From the NCBI GenBank assembly GCA_009845425.1, contig VXZQ01000005.1:62001-126000 (forward strand): a DNA stretch of 64,000 bases, read 5' to 3'. Source of the stretch: Holophagales bacterium (GTDB taxonomy: Bacteria; Acidobacteriota; Thermoanaerobaculia; Multivoradales; Multivoraceae). Of the stretch, positions 60,506 to 64,000 are shown one piece after another. The notes beneath the pieces are model-generated. The model searched no databases. It worked only from the letters and a program-made list of their open reading frames with translations, and had not been told where the DNA came from. Made by a program: the position numbers and the translations under genes. Positions within the stretch are counted from its first letter, which is position 1. Each line of letters opens with the position of its first letter.

Positions 60506-61924
60506 ATGAAGCCCCAGTTCGAGCCGCTTTCGTCACGATCGACCGTTCTCAAGGTGCTTCTCGCCGGCGTGCTGCTGCTTCTGGTGGCGTCCGCGGCGGG
60601 CGCCCAGGTGTCCGGAGAGGTCGCCTACGTCTTCAACACGTACGCCTTTCTGGTCTGGGGCGCATTCATCATGTGGATGTGCGCCGGCTTCACGATGCTC
60701 GAGGCCGGTTCGGTGCGGACCAAGAACGCATCCGTCATCTGCATGAAGAACATCGGCCTGTACTCGATCGCCGGCATTGCCTACTACTTCATCGGCTACA
60801 ACCTTATGTACGTCGACGTCAGCGGCTGGATCGGCTCGATCACGCCGCTGTTCGAGGCTTCCGCGGACGAGATGGCCTTCCTTGGTGGAGATGCCGACAA
60901 GGCGGCTGCCGTCATCGGAAGCGGGTACTCGGAGATGTCGAGCTGGTTCTTCCAGATGACGTTCGTGGCGACCACGGCCTCGATCGTGTCGGGAGCTCTC
61001 GCCGAGCGCGTCAAGCTCTGGTCCTTCCTCATCTTCACCGCCGTGCTGACGGCGATTCTCTATCCGATCGTGGGCGCCTGGACCTGGGGTGGCGGCTGGC
61101 TGGCCGAGCGCGGCTTCCAGGACTTCGCCGGCTCGACGATCGTCCACTCGACCGGAGGCTGGGCGGCCCTGGCGGGGATCATCATCGTCGGGGCGCGGCG
61201 CGGCAAGTTCCGCACTGACGGCAGCGTCAAGGCGACGCCGCCGTCCAACGTGCCGATCGTGACGCTCGGCGTCTTCATCCTCTGGATGGGTTGGTTCGGA
61301 TTCAACGGCGGCTCGCAACTCGCGCTCGGCGGCGCCAGTGACGCCACGGCGATGGGCAACCTGCTGATCAACACGAACCTCGGCGCGGCTGCCGGCGTCG
61401 TCGCCGCCCTCGCGCTGTCACGGCCGCTGCTGGGCCGGGTCGACCTCCTGGCCGTGCTGAACGGCGCACTCGGCGGACTGGTCGGCGTAACCGCCGGGCC
61501 GGACCTGGTTGGCCACCACTGGGCGCTACTCATCGGCGCCATCGGCGGCGTGGTCACGGTCGCCGGCATGAAGATGCTCGAACGGATGAAGCTCGACGAT
61601 GTCGTCGGTGCCGTTCCGGTCCACCTGTTTGCCGGCATCTGGGGGACGCTTGCTGTCTGCATCGCGGCCGGCGGGAGCTTCGTGCCGCAGGTCATCGGCA
61701 TCATCGCGATCGGTGTCTTCGTCTTCGGGATCTCCCTGCTCCTGTGGTGGGTGCTCGAGAAGACGATTGGTGTCCGGGTTTCGGCGGAAGTCGAGGAACT
61801 CGGTCAGGACATGACCGAACTGGGCATCGAGTCCTATCCCGAGTTCATCCTGATGCCGGACGAGGACGACATGGAGGCCGCCAAGGCGGCGCAGGAGCAC
61901 GCGAGAGAGTCGGCAGGCGAGTAG
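60506..61924 (+). CDS. amtB: ammonium transporter AmtB
   Basis: This 472-residue transporter has a signal-like first helix ending AGAQ and eleven further helices. The conserved blocks are FAGSTIVHSTGG, which carries the first pore His and is preceded by the conserved Asp of QDFAG, and VPVHLFAGIWGTLA with the second pore His. The C-terminal tail VSAEVEELGQDMTELGIESYPEF matches regulatory tails that bind GlnK. It conducts ammonium into the cell. No glnK lies next to it. CCGGAGGAAACGA provides the ribosome site. Confidence 0.95.
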   Translation: MKPQFEPLSSRSTVLKVLLAGVLLLLVASAAGAQVSGEVAYVFNTYAFLVWGAFIMWMCAGFTMLEAGSVRTKNASVICMKNIGLYSIAGIAYYFIGYNLMYVDVSGWIGSITPLFEASADEMAFLGGDADKAAAVIGSGYSEMSSWFFQMTFVATTASIVSGALAERVKLWSFLIFTAVLTAILYPIVGAWTWGGGWLAERGFQDFAGSTIVHSTGGWAALAGIIIVGARRGKFRTDGSVKATPPSNVPIVTLGVFILWMGWFGFNGGSQLALGGASDATAMGNLLINTNLGAAAGVVAALALSRPLLGRVDLLAVLNGALGGLVGVTAGPDLVGHHWALLIGAIGGVVTVAGMKMLERMKLDDVVGAVPVHLFAGIWGTLAVCIAAGGSFVPQVIGIIAIGVFVFGISLLLWWVLEKTIGVRVSAEVEELGQDMTELGIESYPEFILMPDEDDMEAAKAAQEHARESAGE

Positions 61925-61976
61925 TCTCCCGGGCGTGACCGACAGGTCGCGGGACAGTTCACCGGGGGGCTGCGGA

Positions 61977-63056
61977 ATGAAACATGCCGCGGCCGCGGCG
62001 TGCTGCGTCGTGGTGTCGATCGCCGGAATCGGGGCCGGCTGGGCACAACGAGTCGGGGACTCGGACGGCGGACAGAACCGGCCTCTCTTCCATGACGCCC
62101 ACTTCCACCTGACGAACTACGTCCAGCGTGGCATCACCCTGAGCGAGTTCCTCGAGATCGCCGCGAACGACGTGGGGCGCACGGCGGTCTTCGGCATCCC
62201 GTTGCAGCAGAAGTGGGACTACTTCGAGTCGGGCGACCGGGCACCGGACTACTACCTGCACTCGGACTCGGCGCTCTACTACTACTCCTTCGTCGACGCG
62301 ATCATCGCCGAGGAGTACCAGTTGCTGCCGGCCGAGGACCAGGCGCGCTTCGACCCGATGATCACGGGGTTCAACCCGACGGACATGTACGCGGCGGACC
62401 ACATTCGCCGAGTGCTCGAGCACTACCCCGGCGTCTTCTCCGGAATCGGGGAGTTCTCGATCCACAAGGAATTCGTAACCTCGAAAATCCTTGGCCACAC
62501 GGCCAGCCTGCGGAATCCTGCACTCGACCGCGTGCTCGACTTCGCCGCCGAGGTGGGCCTCGTCGTGATCTTCCACAACGACATCGACGTGGTGCTGCCC
62601 ACGGAGGCGCACGAGCCGGTTCACCTGGAGCCCGTGCGAGAGTTCTTCCGGGCCCACCCCGAGGTCACGATCATCTGGGCTCATACCGGGCTGGGCCGGT
62701 TCGTGGCGCCCGCCGCGGACCATGTGGAACTGCTCGACGCCCTGCTCTCCGACGAGGCGTTCTCGCACGTGTACTGCGATCTGTCCTGGGACGAGGTGGC
62801 GAAGTACATCGTGCGTGACAAGACCTCACTGGAGGCCTGGACCGCGCTGCTCGAACGCCATCCGGACCGCTTCCTGTTCGGGACGGATTCCGTTGCGCCG
62901 AGCGGCCGGGACGGGTACCTCAAGACGTGGCGCGACTACGCGCCGCTCTGGGACCGGCTCAGCGAACCGACGCTGCACGCGATCACGATCGGCAACTACG
63001 AGCGCATCTTCGACGAGGCGAACCGCAAGGTGCGGGCCTGGGAGGCCGGTGAGTAG
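61977..63056 (+). CDS. exported amidohydrolase family protein
   Basis: ATG at 61977 gives a 359-residue protein with a signal peptide (residues 1 to about 24, ending GWAQ). A longer GTG start at 61935 would put 14 polar residues before it. The metal-site residues of the amidohydrolase-2 fold are visible: FHDAHFHLTNY near the start, IFHNDID, IWAHTGLG and LFGTDSVAPSG. These enzymes hydrolyse or decarboxylate small ring or lactone substrates. An exported form is less common. Substrate unknown. Confidence 0.82.
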   Translation: MKHAAAAACCVVVSIAGIGAGWAQRVGDSDGGQNRPLFHDAHFHLTNYVQRGITLSEFLEIAANDVGRTAVFGIPLQQKWDYFESGDRAPDYYLHSDSALYYYSFVDAIIAEEYQLLPAEDQARFDPMITGFNPTDMYAADHIRRVLEHYPGVFSGIGEFSIHKEFVTSKILGHTASLRNPALDRVLDFAAEVGLVVIFHNDIDVVLPTEAHEPVHLEPVREFFRAHPEVTIIWAHTGLGRFVAPAADHVELLDALLSDEAFSHVYCDLSWDEVAKYIVRDKTSLEAWTALLERHPDRFLFGTDSVAPSGRDGYLKTWRDYAPLWDRLSEPTLHAITIGNYERIFDEANRKVRAWEAGE

Positions 63057-63089
63057 ACTGCGCGGCGAACTTCCGTGGAGCAGACCGGC

Positions 63090-64000
63090 ATGAGCGCGAA
63101 TCAGGCCTATGTGCCTCCCTTGCAACTCACCAAGGGGCAGCCGCCGCCCGTTGCCGCGAACGGAGGCCTCTCCTACATGTCGTTCGACCGGGACGGGGAT
63201 GCGGGAACCGCGGCGGCGACGGAGGCGGCCTTCACACAGGTTGCCGAAGGGAACGAGAAGGCGTTCGCGGACGTGCTCGACAACGCTCCTCCCGGACCGA
63301 TCGAGACGAAGTGGGGCCTCGGTTTCCGTCGCTACACGGAGTGCCTCGAGTACATCCGGGCGAACAGCGTCGAAGTCCCTGAAGGCGGCCTGGCGTTGCC
63401 GCTGCGCTACTCGGTCCGCGAGGAGCCTTCCTACTCGATCGTCTCGTCCAACGCGCTCTGGCGGGATCCGGCGCGAAGAGTCGACGCGGAAGCGCTGCGC
63501 CGGTACGAACGGGACATCGCGCGGGGGTGCCTCTACTTTCCCCACGTGATGCGCGACGCGCGTCGAATCGAGGAGGTCTACCCGGGTCTGAAGCCCGACA
63601 GCGCCGAATGCATGGACCAGCTTGGCCTCTCGCTGGGGCACTGTGAGTCCAAGTGCGAGAACTTCTATGACGCGGCGGAAGTGGAGCGCGTGTTCTACCC
63701 GGAGATGGAGAAGCTCCTCCTGGAGTTCTTCCCGGATGCGACGGATGCGTTCGTGTACAACCACGACGTGTTCGACAAGGACTACCAGGGAGATCGGACC
63801 GAAGATCAGGACAACAAGAACCCCGGTGTGAACGCCAACTACGCCAACCTCGTGCACAACGACCTGAACGACAACAGCGGCCGCGTTCGCTGTCGCGAGC
63901 TGCTCACCAGGAACCTGCGGAACTTCGGCCGCGAGCAGCACTACACCGAAGAGCAGGCGGACGCGAAGATGTCGCGGCGTTTCATGTCGATCAACCTCGC
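63090..64000 (+). CDS. CmcJ/NvfI-like oxygenase family protein, 3' end outside window
   Basis: The frame runs open from ATG at 63090 (GGAG 11 nt upstream) to the window edge, giving 303 residues of an incomplete protein. The C-terminal visible part resembles the CmcJ/NvfI family: AFVYNHDVF, then NPGVNANYANLVHNDLNDNSGRVRCRELL, then SRRFMSINL. Members are linked to oxygenation of natural products and gibberellin-type desaturation, using an iron site that may involve the VHND His/Asp. The N-terminal 50 residues are less typical. Assignment is by remembered motifs and needs a profile search. Confidence 0.65.
   Translation, partial: MSANQAYVPPLQLTKGQPPPVAANGGLSYMSFDRDGDAGTAAATEAAFTQVAEGNEKAFADVLDNAPPGPIETKWGLGFRRYTECLEYIRANSVEVPEGGLALPLRYSVREEPSYSIVSSNALWRDPARRVDAEALRRYERDIARGCLYFPHVMRDARRIEEVYPGLKPDSAECMDQLGLSLGHCESKCENFYDAAEVERVFYPEMEKLLLEFFPDATDAFVYNHDVFDKDYQGDRTEDQDNKNPGVNANYANLVHNDLNDNSGRVRCRELLTRNLRNFGREQHYTEEQADAKMSRRFMSINL

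Noticed and set aside
61935..61976. GTG at 61935 as the start of the exported amidohydrolase
   Set aside because: It would place a polar stretch before the signal peptide; ATG at 61977 begins directly at the n-region KHAAAAACC.

Overview
The window is 64 kb of dense, GC-rich, Gram-negative bacterial chromosome. It codes for lipoprotein and Tat signals, a TonB-dependent receptor, an RND pump, PQQ dehydrogenases with c-type cytochromes, an alternative complex III (ACIII)-type module and a haem-copper oxidase. Together with planctomycete-type DUF1549/DUF1553 and DUF1501 proteins, this suggests an aerobic heterotroph of the Acidobacteriota, Planctomycetota or Myxococcota type. The phylum cannot be fixed from this sequence. 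I found no rRNA, tRNA, CRISPR array, prophage or transposase gene.

Layout. 1-3.1 kb: the end of a DUF1501 gene and a convergent AAA/DUF4143 ATPase with an operator-like palindrome in its promoter. 3.1-12.2 kb: a nine-gene minus-strand operon with two PQQ dehydrogenases, two DUF6644 membrane proteins, a monohaem cytochrome, a DUF1330 protein, a DUF418 protein, a hydrolase and a secreted unknown. 12.3-16.8 kb: a YfcG-like GST, then a minus-strand GNAT, exonuclease III and sulfotransferase operon, then an epimerase. 17-23.3 kb: a plus-strand operon of dihaem cytochrome c, PQQ alcohol dehydrogenase with a lanthanide-type Asp pair, EF-hand esterase and TonB receptor. 23.3-28.3 kb: a GbsR/MarR regulator with an RND pump and its adaptor. 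28.4-33.6 kb: a TMEM220 protein, a cytochrome/copper-monooxygenase-like fusion and SMC. 33.8-36.6 kb: pyrR-pyrB-pyrC. 36.6-40.7 kb: SDR, TcuA-like flavoprotein, M23 peptidase and HAD hydrolase. 40.7-49.9 kb: a respiratory island with two cupredoxin-like paralogues, actC-actD-actF and oxidase subunits I, III, IV and II. 49.9-54.5 kb: a GH109-like protein, glycosyltransferase, methyltransferase and LLM-class oxidoreductase. 54.8-59.9 kb: a DUF1549/DUF1553 plus DUF1501 pair. 60-64 kb: AmtB with a structured leader, an amidohydrolase and a CmcJ/NvfI-like gene cut by the window edge.

The most unusual signal is a family of three intergenic elements of about 176 bp (13114-13291, 16804-16979, 54555-54730). 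Each is bounded by a 33-36 bp inverted repeat that is perfect or nearly perfect within the copy. The outer arm sequence differs from copy to copy, while the core and the extreme ends are related. This is covariation-like conservation of pairing, not of sequence.

Other points of note are three adjacent gene pairs whose downstream gene appears to start with CTG inside a CTGA stop/start overlap; several genes with a TANNNT hexamer 6-9 nt before the start codon, suggesting leaderless mRNAs; and an ACIII locus that starts at actC and lacks actA, actB and actE, flanked by type-1-copper-like proteins that could carry electrons in place of cytochrome c.
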